A stretch of DNA of 64,000 nt from CAYNLG01 sp964397995. Its GTDB lineage: Bacteria > Planctomycetota > Phycisphaerae > FEN-1346. Below the pieces are notes generated by a model. That model did no database searches and was not told the DNA's origin. It saw only the letters and a program-made list of their open reading frames with translations. The stretch covers positions 1 to 64,000 of the forward strand of contig CAYNLG010000002.1 of assembly GCA_964397995.1 (NCBI GenBank), written 5' to 3'. How positions within the stretch are numbered: the first letter of the stretch is position 1; every line of letters begins with the position of its first letter. The position numbers and the translations under genes were made by a program. Positions 42,175 to 50,297 of the stretch are shown here, piece by piece.

Positions 42175-43515
42175 TTACGGTGTGACCGCGGGCTCGCCGG
42201 GCACGGGCGGCTCCGGCGCCGGGCCCTCGTCGGTCGCTTGGTCGGCGGGCTCCGGCGGGGGCGCGGCCTTCGGGTCGCCCTTGAAGATCGCCCACGGCAC
42301 CGGCACCGGCAGCGGGACCCCGAGAGGGTTCGCCCCCTGCGGCTTCGCCTTCAGGTCGAACCGCCGCAGCCGCCCGCCGAGCGCCGCCGACGCCACGTGC
42401 TGCCGCACGAACTCCATCGCGGGGGCCTTGTACTGCCGGAACGCCGCATCGGCCGTCGAGCCCCCCGGCCCGCGGCCCACCAGGATGAAGTGGTTCGGCG
42501 CCAGGTTCACGTAGTCGTCCAGGTCGTCGTCCGGCACGGGGTCGCCGAAGAGGTTGTAGGCCAGCAGGGCGCGCGGCACACGGATGTTGAGCATCTTGAA
42601 GGCCCGCTCGGCCCGGGCGCGGTCTGCCAGGTCGCGGATCGCCTCGAGGGCGTCGAACTGCTCCGGCGCGGTGAAGCGCGGCAAGCTGACGAAGCCGGCC
42701 ACGCTGGCGCCGACGTGCGGGCGGCGGACGAGCGTCCCGCTCGCCAGCAGCTTCAGCGGCGCCACCTCCTTGCCCGCCGGGGCCGCGTACGCCGCGCGGT
42801 CCCCGAAGTGCGTGTCCCGCGGGTTCACGAAGTTGATGAACCGCCCGCGGATCGGCTCGAACGGTGCCGGGTCCTCGCAGTCCATGCTCGAGCCCAGGAA
42901 GGCGACGTGGTCGACGCGCGCGAGCAGCGCCGGGGCCGCCCGCGTCCCCGGGGGCAGGTCGCCGAGGAACGCCAGCTGGACCGCCCGGGTCCCCGCGCTG
43001 AAACCGACCAGGGCGACGTGCCCCGCCCCCCCGTGCCGCCGCCGATGCACGTCGAGCATCGCCAGGAGCCGCGCCGCCCCCTTCTGCTGGCCGGCGAGGT
43101 TGAGGTGCTCGGCCACGACGTTTGACGATTCGCTCCACTTCAGGAGCAGGACGGCGAGCCGGTGCGGGTCGCCCGGGAAGCCGTGCGGGCTCTCGGCCAG
43201 CAGCCGGGCCGTCCAGCGGAAGGCCTCGACGGTGTCGGCGGAGCCCTCGGCGAAGATCAGCAGGTTCGTATCGTCGACCGGCTGGTCGGCGGGCAGGTCC
43301 ACGTCCTGCACGGCCGCGTGCCGCCCTTCCACCGTCCCGCGGACGACGAACGCCGGCGTGCCGTAGACGGCGCGGACGCGTTCGGGCGTGAGGGCCCCCT
43401 CGACGTCCGCCGGGGGGGCGATGACGACGGCGGCCCCGTCGCGTTTCGGCTGGCATCCGGCCGCGGCCGCCAACACGACGGCCGCCCCCATCCAGAGACT
43501 CCTGCGGCGCAGCAT
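42175..43515 (-). CDS. Lipoprotein with alpha/beta-hydrolase-like fold (GFSAG)
   Basis: A 446-aa lipoprotein: signal with lipobox AAAGC (Cys about residue 21). The mature part includes TNLLIFAEGSADTVEAFRW and ALVGFSAGTRAVQLAFLGD, an alpha/beta-hydrolase nucleophile elbow, then NFVNPRDTHFG and a Pro-rich tail. It may be a membrane-bound esterase or peptidase-like protein; the family is not named with confidence. The ATG at 43515 follows GAGAGGAAC. The gene is divergent from the pair at 43636-45962. Confidence 0.68.
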   Translation of the reverse strand: MLRRRSLWMGAAVVLAAAAGCQPKRDGAAVVIAPPADVEGALTPERVRAVYGTPAFVVRGTVEGRHAAVQDVDLPADQPVDDTNLLIFAEGSADTVEAFRWTARLLAESPHGFPGDPHRLAVLLLKWSESSNVVAEHLNLAGQQKGAARLLAMLDVHRRRHGGAGHVALVGFSAGTRAVQLAFLGDLPPGTRAAPALLARVDHVAFLGSSMDCEDPAPFEPIRGRFINFVNPRDTHFGDRAAYAAPAGKEVAPLKLLASGTLVRRPHVGASVAGFVSLPRFTAPEQFDALEAIRDLADRARAERAFKMLNIRVPRALLAYNLFGDPVPDDDLDDYVNLAPNHFILVGRGPGGSTADAAFRQYKAPAMEFVRQHVASAALGGRLRRFDLKAKPQGANPLGVPLPVPVPWAIFKGDPKAAPPPEPADQATDEGPAPEPPVPGEPAVTP

Positions 43516-43545
43516 CGCGGTTCCTCTCACGGGCCCGTTCGGCCG

Positions 43546-43573
43546 ATTGTACCGCCCGGGCCGCCCAAGGCAA
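43546..43573 (-). promoter_or_regulatory. Promoter of the GFSAG lipoprotein gene
   Basis: TTGCCT (complement of 43568-43573) and TACAAT (complement of 43546-43551) are 16 bases apart. Confidence 0.5.
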
Positions 43574-43635
43574 GCCGAGACCCGCGGCCGCCGTGCGGGT
43601 TCAAGGGAAGAGCCCCGTACCCGGAGGAACCGCCC

Positions 43636-43959
43636 ATGGTCCGCCGTCTCGTCTTCCTGGTCGCCCTCGGCCTCGTGGCCGCCTCCGTCGCCCAGGCCGC
43701 CGAGGAGGGCGGCCCGTGGCAGCCCTGCGGCGAGCTGCCGACCGGGGGCCCGGCCGCGCGGGCCGCGTCCGCCCCGGCCGACCCGGCCAAGCAGTCGCTC
43801 CGCGTCAAGAACCTGACCCGCCGCTTGGACTACGCCAAGACCCTTATCGAGCAGAACCAGGTCCGACGCGCCAAGCTCATGCTCCACGACATCGCCACCA
43901 ACCACGGCGACACCGAACCCGGCCGCGAGGCCGCCACGCTCCTCGAAACGCTTACGTGA
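43636..43959 (+). CDS. Small exported protein consisting mainly of a C-terminal TPR-like module
   Basis: A 107-aa protein: signal peptide (about 1-21, FLVALGLVAASVAQA), a short linker, and a 59-residue C-terminal module (KNLTRRLDYAKTLIEQNQ, then AKLMLHDIATNHGDTEPG). The module is nearly identical to the C-terminus of the next protein and resembles one TPR hairpin. It probably mediates protein contacts. No enzyme domain is present. It precedes the heparinase-like gene by 29 bases. Confidence 0.7.
   Translation: MVRRLVFLVALGLVAASVAQAAEEGGPWQPCGELPTGGPAARAASAPADPAKQSLRVKNLTRRLDYAKTLIEQNQVRRAKLMLHDIATNHGDTEPGREAATLLETLT
43780..43956 (+). repeat. Coding direct repeat, copy A
   Basis: This 177-base segment encodes the C-terminal module of the 107-aa protein. 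It is nearly identical to 45783-45959, about 2 kb away, with a perfectly conserved stretch of about 70 bases near its 3' part. Confidence 0.8.
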
Positions 43960-43988
43960 CCCCGAACCCGTCCGACTGGAGGCATCGC

Positions 43989-45962
43989 ATGCGCCGCACT
44001 ACTGGCCGCATCGCCCTGACCCTGACGTTCGTCCTCGCCGCCGCCGCCGTCGCCGGCGCCTGGCCGGAGCCCGTCCCGGGCTTCAAGCCGCCCGCCCCGG
44101 GCGAGCACCCGCGGCTGCTCTTCCGCGAGGGGGACCTGCCCGCGATCCGCAAGCGGGCCGAGACGCCCGAAGGCAAGGTCATCGTCGAGCGCCTGAAGCA
44201 GCAACTCCAGGGCGCCTTCACCACCTGGCACCCCGCCGGCTACGCCTTCCTCTACCAGCTTACCGGCGACGAGGCGTACGCGAAGCAGGCGGCCGAGACG
44301 GCCCTGGCCGTCATCGGCGGCAAGGGCAACAAGGACGACCGGTACTCGTGGCCGGGCAAGGGCCAACTCCGGGCCGGGCCGGTCATGGCCGGCGTCGCCC
44401 TGGCCTACGACCTCGGCTACGACGGCTGGGACGACGCCACCCGCCGCCGCGTCGCCGAGGGCCTCCAGGGCAACCCGCACTACGACGCGATCGCCAATTC
44501 GCCCCGCCACGGCCCCGGCTGCAACCACTTCGGCGCCCACCAGGGCGGCCTCGGGTTCACGCTGCTGGCCCTCCGGGGCGACCCGGGGGTCGACCAGGCC
44601 CGCCTCGAAAAGCACCTCGAGAAGGTCACCAAGGGCGCCATGCGCGAGATCACCGAGGGCTTCGGGACGCGCGGCTACTACTACGAGGGGCACCACTGCG
44701 GCCGCCTGTCGGGCAACACCGGCCTCATCCCCTTCATCCAGGCCATGCGCGTCGCGGGCGGCAAGGACCTCGTCAACGGCTGCGAGAACGCCCAGTGGCT
44801 CGCCGCCAAATGGTGCTACGAACTCCTGCTCCAGCCCGACGGCTCCTACGCCGACCTGGAGCGCGGCATGTATTGCCGCAACTTCCAGCGGGGCGAGCAG
44901 CTCTCCAGCGACGGCGACTTCGCCGAGGGGTTCGGCATCATCCCCGACGCCTGGAAGGGCGCCCTGAAGTGGACCTTCAACCACGTCGTCCAGCCCGGCC
45001 CGAACAAGGACTACGACGTCGTCGAGTACCCCCACCACGCCATCTTCGCCCTGGTCAACTGGCCGATCGACGTCCCCGAACAGAACCCCGGCGAGGTCTT
45101 CCCCCGCGTCATGCACGACCGCGGGCCCAACTACTTCGTCTTCCGCAGCGGCTGGGGCACCCCCGAGGGCGACCTCATCACCACCGCCCTGCTCGGCAGC
45201 AAGCCGGGCGGCGGGCGCGGCATGGCGAAGGGCGGCTCCGTCATGGTCCTCGGGCGCGGCATCCGGTACACGTTCCCGGCCATGTTCTACACCTGCGAAC
45301 TCAGCCACGCCTACTTGGCCGCCGACGGCTCCGGCACCATCACCGGCATCCTCCTCGATGGCGTCTCGGACAAGAAGGCCAAGCCCGCCATTGCCCTCGG
45401 CAAGGCCCCCAACTGCCTGGCCGTCGACTACAGCGCCGCCTCCGGGGCCGACCTCCTGGTCGCCTACACCGGCCCGCAGATCGGCCACCGCACCGAATAC
45501 TGGCTCGACATCAAGAAGGCCCAGGTCAAGGACGAGAAGGGCGCGGGCGGGTATTTCACCAAGACGACACCGCTCAGCTGTGGCGGCCACGACTTCTACG
45601 TCATGACCCTCCAGAAGGGCGCCGCCCCCGAGCCGCGCGTCGACGGCAACCGCATCACCGTCGGCAAACAGACGATTGCCTTCGACGGGCAGAAGCTGGT
45701 CCTCGGGACCATCGCCGGACCGATGGGCGGGCCCTCGGCGGCGGGCGGCGCGGGGTCGCGTGCCACGGCGTCCCGCCCCGCCGACCCGGAGAAGGACGCC
45801 CTCCGGATCAAGAACCTGACCCGACGCCTGGACTACGCCAAGACCCTCATCGAGCAGAACCAGGCCCGGCGCGCCAAGCTCATGCTCCACGACATCGCCA
45901 CCAACCACGGCGACACCGAACCCGGCCGCGAGGCCGCCAAACTGCTGGAGACGCTGAAGTAG
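43989..45962 (+). CDS. Secreted heparinase II/III-like or alginate-lyase-like protein with C-terminal TPR-like module
   Basis: A 657-aa exported protein. A signal peptide (about 1-24) precedes an (alpha/alpha) toroid (about 35-330; HPRLLFREGDLPAIRKRAE, RHGPGCNHFGAHQGGLG, YYYEGHHCGRLSGNTG) and a beta-sandwich (about 370-590), as in polysaccharide lyases of the heparinase II/III and alginate-lyase type. The catalytic residues are not assigned with certainty. The last ~59 residues repeat the module of the small protein just upstream. A role in breaking uronic-acid polysaccharides is likely. Confidence 0.7.
   Translation: MRRTTGRIALTLTFVLAAAAVAGAWPEPVPGFKPPAPGEHPRLLFREGDLPAIRKRAETPEGKVIVERLKQQLQGAFTTWHPAGYAFLYQLTGDEAYAKQAAETALAVIGGKGNKDDRYSWPGKGQLRAGPVMAGVALAYDLGYDGWDDATRRRVAEGLQGNPHYDAIANSPRHGPGCNHFGAHQGGLGFTLLALRGDPGVDQARLEKHLEKVTKGAMREITEGFGTRGYYYEGHHCGRLSGNTGLIPFIQAMRVAGGKDLVNGCENAQWLAAKWCYELLLQPDGSYADLERGMYCRNFQRGEQLSSDGDFAEGFGIIPDAWKGALKWTFNHVVQPGPNKDYDVVEYPHHAIFALVNWPIDVPEQNPGEVFPRVMHDRGPNYFVFRSGWGTPEGDLITTALLGSKPGGGRGMAKGGSVMVLGRGIRYTFPAMFYTCELSHAYLAADGSGTITGILLDGVSDKKAKPAIALGKAPNCLAVDYSAASGADLLVAYTGPQIGHRTEYWLDIKKAQVKDEKGAGGYFTKTTPLSCGGHDFYVMTLQKGAAPEPRVDGNRITVGKQTIAFDGQKLVLGTIAGPMGGPSAAGGAGSRATASRPADPEKDALRIKNLTRRLDYAKTLIEQNQARRAKLMLHDIATNHGDTEPGREAAKLLETLK
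45783..45959 (+). repeat. Coding direct repeat, copy B
   Basis: Copy of 43780-43956, encoding the C-terminal module of the 657-aa protein. The few differences are largely near the two ends and at third codon positions. Confidence 0.8.
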
Positions 45963-46009
45963 GCCGCGCGCCCCCGCCCCGTGCGGCCGATGGGGAAGCC
46001 GGGCGGCCC

Positions 46010-46038
46010 TTGAATCGGCCGCCCGCGGCGGCTAGAAT
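46010..46038 (+). promoter_or_regulatory. tRNA-Lys promoter
   Basis: TTGAAT (46010-46015) and TAGAAT (46033-46038) are 17 bases apart, with the tRNA beginning 18 bases later. Confidence 0.65.
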
Positions 46039-46055
46039 CTGATGCCCGAACGGGT

Positions 46056-46128
46056 GGGGGCGTAGCTCAGTTGGTAGAGCAACGGCCTTTTAAGCCGTGG
46101 GTCGAGAGTTCGAGTCTCTCCGCCCTCA
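46056..46128 (+). tRNA. tRNA-Lys (anticodon TTT)
   Basis: All four arms fold. The anticodon loop is CTTTTAA with anticodon TTT. The acceptor stem pairs GGGGGCG with CGCCCTC, and the T arm has TTCGAGT. CCA is not encoded. Confidence 0.95.
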
Positions 46129-46129
46129 C

Positions 46130-46159
46130 TTGACAAACGGGCGAGCGGTCGCATAATAC
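46130..46159 (+). promoter_or_regulatory. tRNA-Glu promoter
   Basis: A perfect TTGACA (46130-46135) is followed 16-18 bases later by CATAAT/TAATAC (46152-46159). It starts just after tRNA-Lys, so each tRNA has its own promoter. Confidence 0.6.
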
Positions 46160-46210
46160 CTCGCCCCGCGGGTGGCAAGGCGTCGGTCCCGCCGCCCGGT
46201 CGGCTCTCGT

Positions 46211-46285
46211 GGCCCCATCGTTCAATGGTTAGGACACGGGCTTTTCAAGCCTGCAATGCGGGTTCGAATCCCGCTGGGGTCACCA
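46211..46285 (+). tRNA. tRNA-Glu (anticodon TTC)
   Basis: All arms fold. The anticodon loop is TTTTCAA with anticodon TTC. The acceptor pairs GGCCCCA with TGGGGTC. CCA is encoded at 46283-46285. Confidence 0.95.
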
Positions 46286-46387
46286 TGGCCCAAGCCCCGC
46301 GGCTCAGGCCATGGCAGAGCCGACGCACCAGCGGCGGTCGCCTCTCCTGCTCGCCTCTCTGCCGTTCGCACAGTTCGCGGGCCCTGC

Positions 46388-46945
46388 CTATCCTCCCCGC
46401 TCCCCCGCCCCGCGCGCATAGTCCGGATACACCGCCCGCACCTCCTCGTCCCAGGCCTGCCCGGGCGGCATGACGGCCAGCTTCTTCCGGATGCCCGCCA
46501 GGTGCCGCGCCGTGTGCATCCGCATCCGCTCGACGTACGCCGGGAGGGCGCGCGGCGGATGGGTCGGGTACCGGACCGCCTCGACGGCGAGGTGCTCGGG
46601 GCCGAGCGCGGCCGAGAGCGCCGCCACCCGCTCCCGCAGCTCCTTCACCAGCCGCGCCAGCGCGTACGGCGTCGGCCCGTGCCACGCGAAGATGGCCGTG
46701 TCGGCCTTCACCGTCTCCGGCGTCGCATGCCCGGCAAGCGCGCGGCCCAGCTCGACCGCCGCCCGGTGCTCGCAGTTCACGCAGTGGGTCACCGCCCGGA
46801 GGATGGGCCAGACGTCCTCGCCGGGCGGCACCCAGTGGACCTGGTCCTCGCTCAGCCCGCGGAGGCCGGCCGCCATCTCGTCCAGCATGGCGGCGACCTC
46901 GCCCAGGGTCGCCTTGACGTCGCCCAGCTCGGTCTCGGGGGTCAT
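46388..46945 (-). CDS. DinB/YfiT-like four-helix metal-binding protein
   Basis: A 185-aa DinB-superfamily protein. Helices include KATLGEVAAMLDEMAAGLR and the His-containing HCVNCEHRAAVELGR and RMHTARHLAGIRKKL, which supply metal-ligand histidines as in the family. Members act as thiol-dependent S-transferases or have unknown roles. The start MTPETELGDVKATL is preferred; longer readings lack homology. It is divergent from the perR-like gene. Confidence 0.75.
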   Translation of the reverse strand: MTPETELGDVKATLGEVAAMLDEMAAGLRGLSEDQVHWVPPGEDVWPILRAVTHCVNCEHRAAVELGRALAGHATPETVKADTAIFAWHGPTPYALARLVKELRERVAALSAALGPEHLAVEAVRYPTHPPRALPAYVERMRMHTARHLAGIRKKLAVMPPGQAWDEEVRAVYPDYARGAGERGG

Positions 46946-47164
46946 GCGTCGCTCCCACCTGGTTCGCGTTCCGGTTTGCTCGTCCTCCGCGGCGGCGTGG
47001 CCGGTTCCAATCCGACGGCCTCCAGGCCACACGTTCGGCGGCCGCACCGCGCGCGACCGCGCCCCCATCCTGCGCGGTCAGGCCGGCGGTGACAAGCGCC
47101 TGCCGGCGCGGGGCGTCGTGGCCGGCGGGGGGGGGGCGGAGGCCGCCGCGCCGACGGTGCCCCC
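46946..47164. other. Intergenic region between DinB-like and perR-like genes
   Basis: The stretch between the divergent DinB-like and Fur-family genes holds no supported gene. The promoter of the Fur-family gene follows directly at 47165. Confidence 0.5.
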
Positions 47165-47194
47165 TTGACCCCGCGCCCGCAAATCGGATAGAAT
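47165..47194 (+). promoter_or_regulatory. Promoter of the perR-like operon
   Basis: TTGACC (47165-47170) and TAGAAT (47189-47194) are 18 bases apart, 49 bases before the ATG. No clear PerR or Fur box is seen; two GGATA direct repeats follow (near 47186 and 47203). Confidence 0.55.
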
Positions 47195-47243
47195 CCGAGG
47201 TAGGATAAAGTTGGAACCCAGGGGCCGGAGACGCCAGACCGCC

Positions 47244-47702
47244 ATGGCCGCCCCGAAGCACGACCTTGACCGCCGCGTCGACGCGTTCATCGACGCCTGC
47301 CGCGCGCGCGGCCTGAAGGTCACGCCGCAGCGGACGGCCGTCTTCCGCGAGCTCGCCCGCACCGAGGGCCACCCGGACGCCGAGACCCTCTGGGCGCGGG
47401 TCCGCGAGACCCTCCCCGCGATCGCGCGCGACACGGTCTACCGGACGCTCGCGACGCTCGAGGCCGAGGGCTTCGTCCGCAAGGTCGACACCCTGGGCGA
47501 GCGGACCCGATACGACGCCGACCTCGGGGCCCACCACCACTTCATCTGCACGGGGTGTGGCTTGGTCAGGGACTTCGAGAGCGCCCAGCTCGACGCCTTC
47601 ACCCCGCCGCCCGAGGTGGCCCGCTGGGGCGACGTCGAGTACGTCCAGGTCCAGCTGCGCGGCCTGTGCAAGGCGTGCCGGCGCAAGGCCGGGAAGCGAT
47701 GA
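47244..47702 (+). CDS. Fur-family peroxide regulator (PerR-like)
   Basis: A 152-aa Fur-family metalloregulator. The winged-helix (about 20-85, LKVTPQRTAVFRELARTEGH) is followed by the dimer domain with HHHFICTGCG and CKAC, two Cys-x2-Cys pairs for structural zinc. The genes downstream encode catalase and peroxiredoxin, so a PerR-type peroxide sensor is more likely than iron-Fur. The ATG at 47244 is taken; a TTG 11 codons upstream is in frame but improbable. Confidence 0.87.
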   Translation: MAAPKHDLDRRVDAFIDACRARGLKVTPQRTAVFRELARTEGHPDAETLWARVRETLPAIARDTVYRTLATLEAEGFVRKVDTLGERTRYDADLGAHHHFICTGCGLVRDFESAQLDAFTPPPEVARWGDVEYVQVQLRGLCKACRRKAGKR

Positions 47703-47808
47703 ACCGAGCCGCGCCGGCCCGGACGGCCGGTGCGCCGCATACCGAAGACACGGACAGACGCCGAACCTGACAGGGGGGCCCCACCCCCGACGCCCAAGGA
47801 GGCAGACC

Positions 47809-49347
47809 ATGCCCAAGAAAGGGAAGACGCGCACGAACGAGGCCAAGGCGCCGCGGCTGACGACGGCCGCCGGCGCGCCGGTCGGCGACGACCAGAACAC
47901 GCTGACCGCCGGTCCCCGCGGGCCGGCCCTGATGCAGGACGTGCACCTGGCGGAGAAACTGGCCCACTTCAACCGCGAGCGCATCCCGGAACGCGTCGTC
48001 CACGCCAAGGGCGCGGGGGCCTACGGCGTCTTCGAGTGCACCGCCGACATGTCGGAGTATACGCGCGCGGCCTTCCTCTCGGAGGCCGGCAAGCGGACCG
48101 AGGTCTTCGCCCGGTTCTCGACGGTGGGCGGCGAGAAGGGCTCGGCGGACGCGGCCCGCGACCCGCGCGGCTTCGCGGTCAAGTTCTACACCGAGGAGGG
48201 CAACTACGACATGACCGGCAACAACACGCCGGTCTTCTTCATCCGCGACCCCCTGAAGTTCCCCGACTTCATCCACACGCAGAAGCGGCACCCGGCCACC
48301 GGCGCCCCGGACGCCGACATGTTCTGGGACTTCCTCTCGCTGACGCCCGAGTCCATCCACCAGGTGACCATCCTGTTCTCGGACCGCGGCACGCCCCGCG
48401 GCTACCGCCACATGAACGGCTACAGCAGCCACACCTTCAAGTGGTACAACGCCAAGGGCGAGTACGTCTGGGTCCAGGTCCACTTCAAGACCGAGCAGGG
48501 CATCCAGAACCTGGACCGCGCCGAAGCCACGCGCCTGGCGGGCGAGGACCCCGACCACGCCACGTGCGACCTGTACGAGGCGATCGCGCGCGGCGAGCAC
48601 CCGTCGTGGCGGGTCTGCGTCCAGATCATGCCTCCCGACGAGGCCCGCACTTACCGCTGGAACATCTTCGACATCACCAAGGTCTGGCCGCACGCCGACT
48701 ACCCCCTCATCGAAATCGGCCGCATGACCCTCACCCGCAACCCCGCGAACTACTTCGCGGAGGTGGAGCAGGCGGCGTTCAGCCCGGGGAACCTGGTGCC
48801 GGGCATCGCGGCGTCGCCGGACAAGATGCTCCAGGCCCGGGTCGTCTCGTACCACGACGCCCACCTGCACCGCCTGGGGCCGAACTACCCGTTGCTGCCC
48901 GTCAACGCCCCGAAGGCCGCCGCGGCCGCCAACTACCAGCGCGACGGCGCGATGCGCTTCGACGCCAACGGGGGCGGCGGGCCGAACTACTGGCCCAACT
49001 CCATGGGCGGGCCCGCGCCGGAGGCCGGTACCGACGAGCCGCCCCTCGGCCTGGAGGGCGAGGCCGCCCGCCATCCCCAGCCCCTGACCGACGACGACTT
49101 CGTCCAGGCCGGCGCCCTGTACCGCGACGTCATGACCGACACCGACCGCGCCCACCTCGTGGGCAACCTCGTCGCGCACCTGGGCGGCGCCCGGGAGCGG
49201 ATCCAGCTCCGCCAGGCCGCCCTCTTCTTCAAGGCCGACCCGGACTACGGCCGCCGCGTCGCCGAGGGCCTCGGCCTCGACGCCGCCCGCGTCGAGGAGC
49301 TGGCCACCATGAGCCAGGACGACCGTGTCGCGGCCACGTCCGCGTGA
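47809..49347 (+). CDS. Monofunctional haem catalase (clade with short C-terminus)
   Basis: A 512-aa catalase that breaks down hydrogen peroxide. The distal His lies in RVVHAKGAGAYGVFE, the Asn region in FAVKFYTEEGNYDMTGNNTP, and the haem-ligand Tyr region in ARVVSYHDAHLHRLGPNYPL. Length matches small-subunit catalases. AAGGAGG lies 6 bases before the ATG. It lies between the perR-like gene and a peroxiredoxin gene, so it is very probably induced by peroxide. Confidence 0.95.
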   Translation: MPKKGKTRTNEAKAPRLTTAAGAPVGDDQNTLTAGPRGPALMQDVHLAEKLAHFNRERIPERVVHAKGAGAYGVFECTADMSEYTRAAFLSEAGKRTEVFARFSTVGGEKGSADAARDPRGFAVKFYTEEGNYDMTGNNTPVFFIRDPLKFPDFIHTQKRHPATGAPDADMFWDFLSLTPESIHQVTILFSDRGTPRGYRHMNGYSSHTFKWYNAKGEYVWVQVHFKTEQGIQNLDRAEATRLAGEDPDHATCDLYEAIARGEHPSWRVCVQIMPPDEARTYRWNIFDITKVWPHADYPLIEIGRMTLTRNPANYFAEVEQAAFSPGNLVPGIAASPDKMLQARVVSYHDAHLHRLGPNYPLLPVNAPKAAAAANYQRDGAMRFDANGGGGPNYWPNSMGGPAPEAGTDEPPLGLEGEAARHPQPLTDDDFVQAGALYRDVMTDTDRAHLVGNLVAHLGGARERIQLRQAALFFKADPDYGRRVAEGLGLDAARVEELATMSQDDRVAATSA

Positions 49348-49405
49348 CCGCGTGATCCGTACCCGAAACCGCTGTCAGACCCCCGCACACGAAAGGAGCC
49401 GTTCC

Positions 49406-50089
49406 ATGGACGAGCAACGCCGCATGCCGCTTATCGGCGAGAAGGCCCCGGCCTTCAAAGCCGAGACCACCCAGGGCCCGATCAACTTCCCCGACGACTA
49501 CAAGGGCGAGTGGGTGGTCTTCTTCTCGCACCCGGCCGACTTCACGCCGGTCTGCACCACGGAGTTCATGACGTTCGCCTCGATGGCCGACGAGTTCCGC
49601 GACCTGAACTGCGAGCTGCTCGGCCTCTCGATCGACTCCACCTACAGCCACATCGCGTGGCTGCGCACCATCAAGGAAAAGATCGAGTACAAGGGCATGA
49701 AGAACGTCGAGGTCATGTTCCCGGTCATCAGCGACCTGACGATGGACGTCGCGAAGGCCTTCGGCATGCTCCAGCCCGAGGCCAGCACCACGCAGGCCGT
49801 CCGGGCGGTCTTCATCATCGACCCGGAGGCCACGGTCCGCGCGATCCTCTACTACCCGCTCGCCAACGGCCGCAACATGGACGAGGTCAAGCGCCTGCTG
49901 CTGGCGATGCAGCACTCGGACGAGTACGGGATCGCGACGCCGGCGAACTGGCGGCCGGGGGACGACGTCATCATCCCGCCGCCGGGCTCGTGCGGCAGCG
50001 CGAAGGAACGCGTCTCGAAGGCCGGCGCCGACACCAAGGTCCTGGACTGGTTCCTGACCCTGAAGAGTTGTCCGCACGGCGAGAAGTAG
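49406..50089 (+). CDS. Peroxiredoxin (Prx6/archaeal type)
   Basis: A 227-aa thiol peroxidase. The peroxidatic Cys is in DFTPVCTTEF. Two extra C-terminal Cys (GSCGSAKERV, LKSCPHGEK) fit the archaeal-type Prx6 group, where they act as resolving residues. GAAAGGAGCC precedes the ATG. It follows catalase by 58 bases and completes the perR-kat-prx set. Confidence 0.93.
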   Translation: MDEQRRMPLIGEKAPAFKAETTQGPINFPDDYKGEWVVFFSHPADFTPVCTTEFMTFASMADEFRDLNCELLGLSIDSTYSHIAWLRTIKEKIEYKGMKNVEVMFPVISDLTMDVAKAFGMLQPEASTTQAVRAVFIIDPEATVRAILYYPLANGRNMDEVKRLLLAMQHSDEYGIATPANWRPGDDVIIPPPGSCGSAKERVSKAGADTKVLDWFLTLKSCPHGEK

Positions 50090-50100
50090 GCGTGCGGCCA

Positions 50101-50117
50101 AGGCGCCGCGGGCGCCT
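50101..50117. terminator. Hairpin between convergent peroxiredoxin and beta-helix genes
   Basis: A perfect 7-bp stem (AGGCGCC/GGCGCCT) with a 3-base loop lies 12 bases after the peroxiredoxin stop. No T run follows, so it may slow polymerase or protect an RNA end rather than be a classical terminator. Confidence 0.45.
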
Positions 50118-50297
50118 CACCCCCTGGTGAACACCGCGGGCGGGCGGCATCCGGTGCGTGCCGTCCGCCTTGCGCGCCAAACGGGCGGCCGCGCGGCCGC
50201 ACTGCGACGACTTCGCCCACTGGGGCATCGGCGGGCTGAACCGCGATTTCCTGGTGCCGCCCGAAGCCGTCACGTACGAGACGATCCTGGACGCCCC
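50118..50297. other. Intergenic region
   Basis: Between the convergent peroxiredoxin and beta-helix genes. The plus-strand open frame here has no recognisable domain and runs into the opposite gene. Confidence 0.4.
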
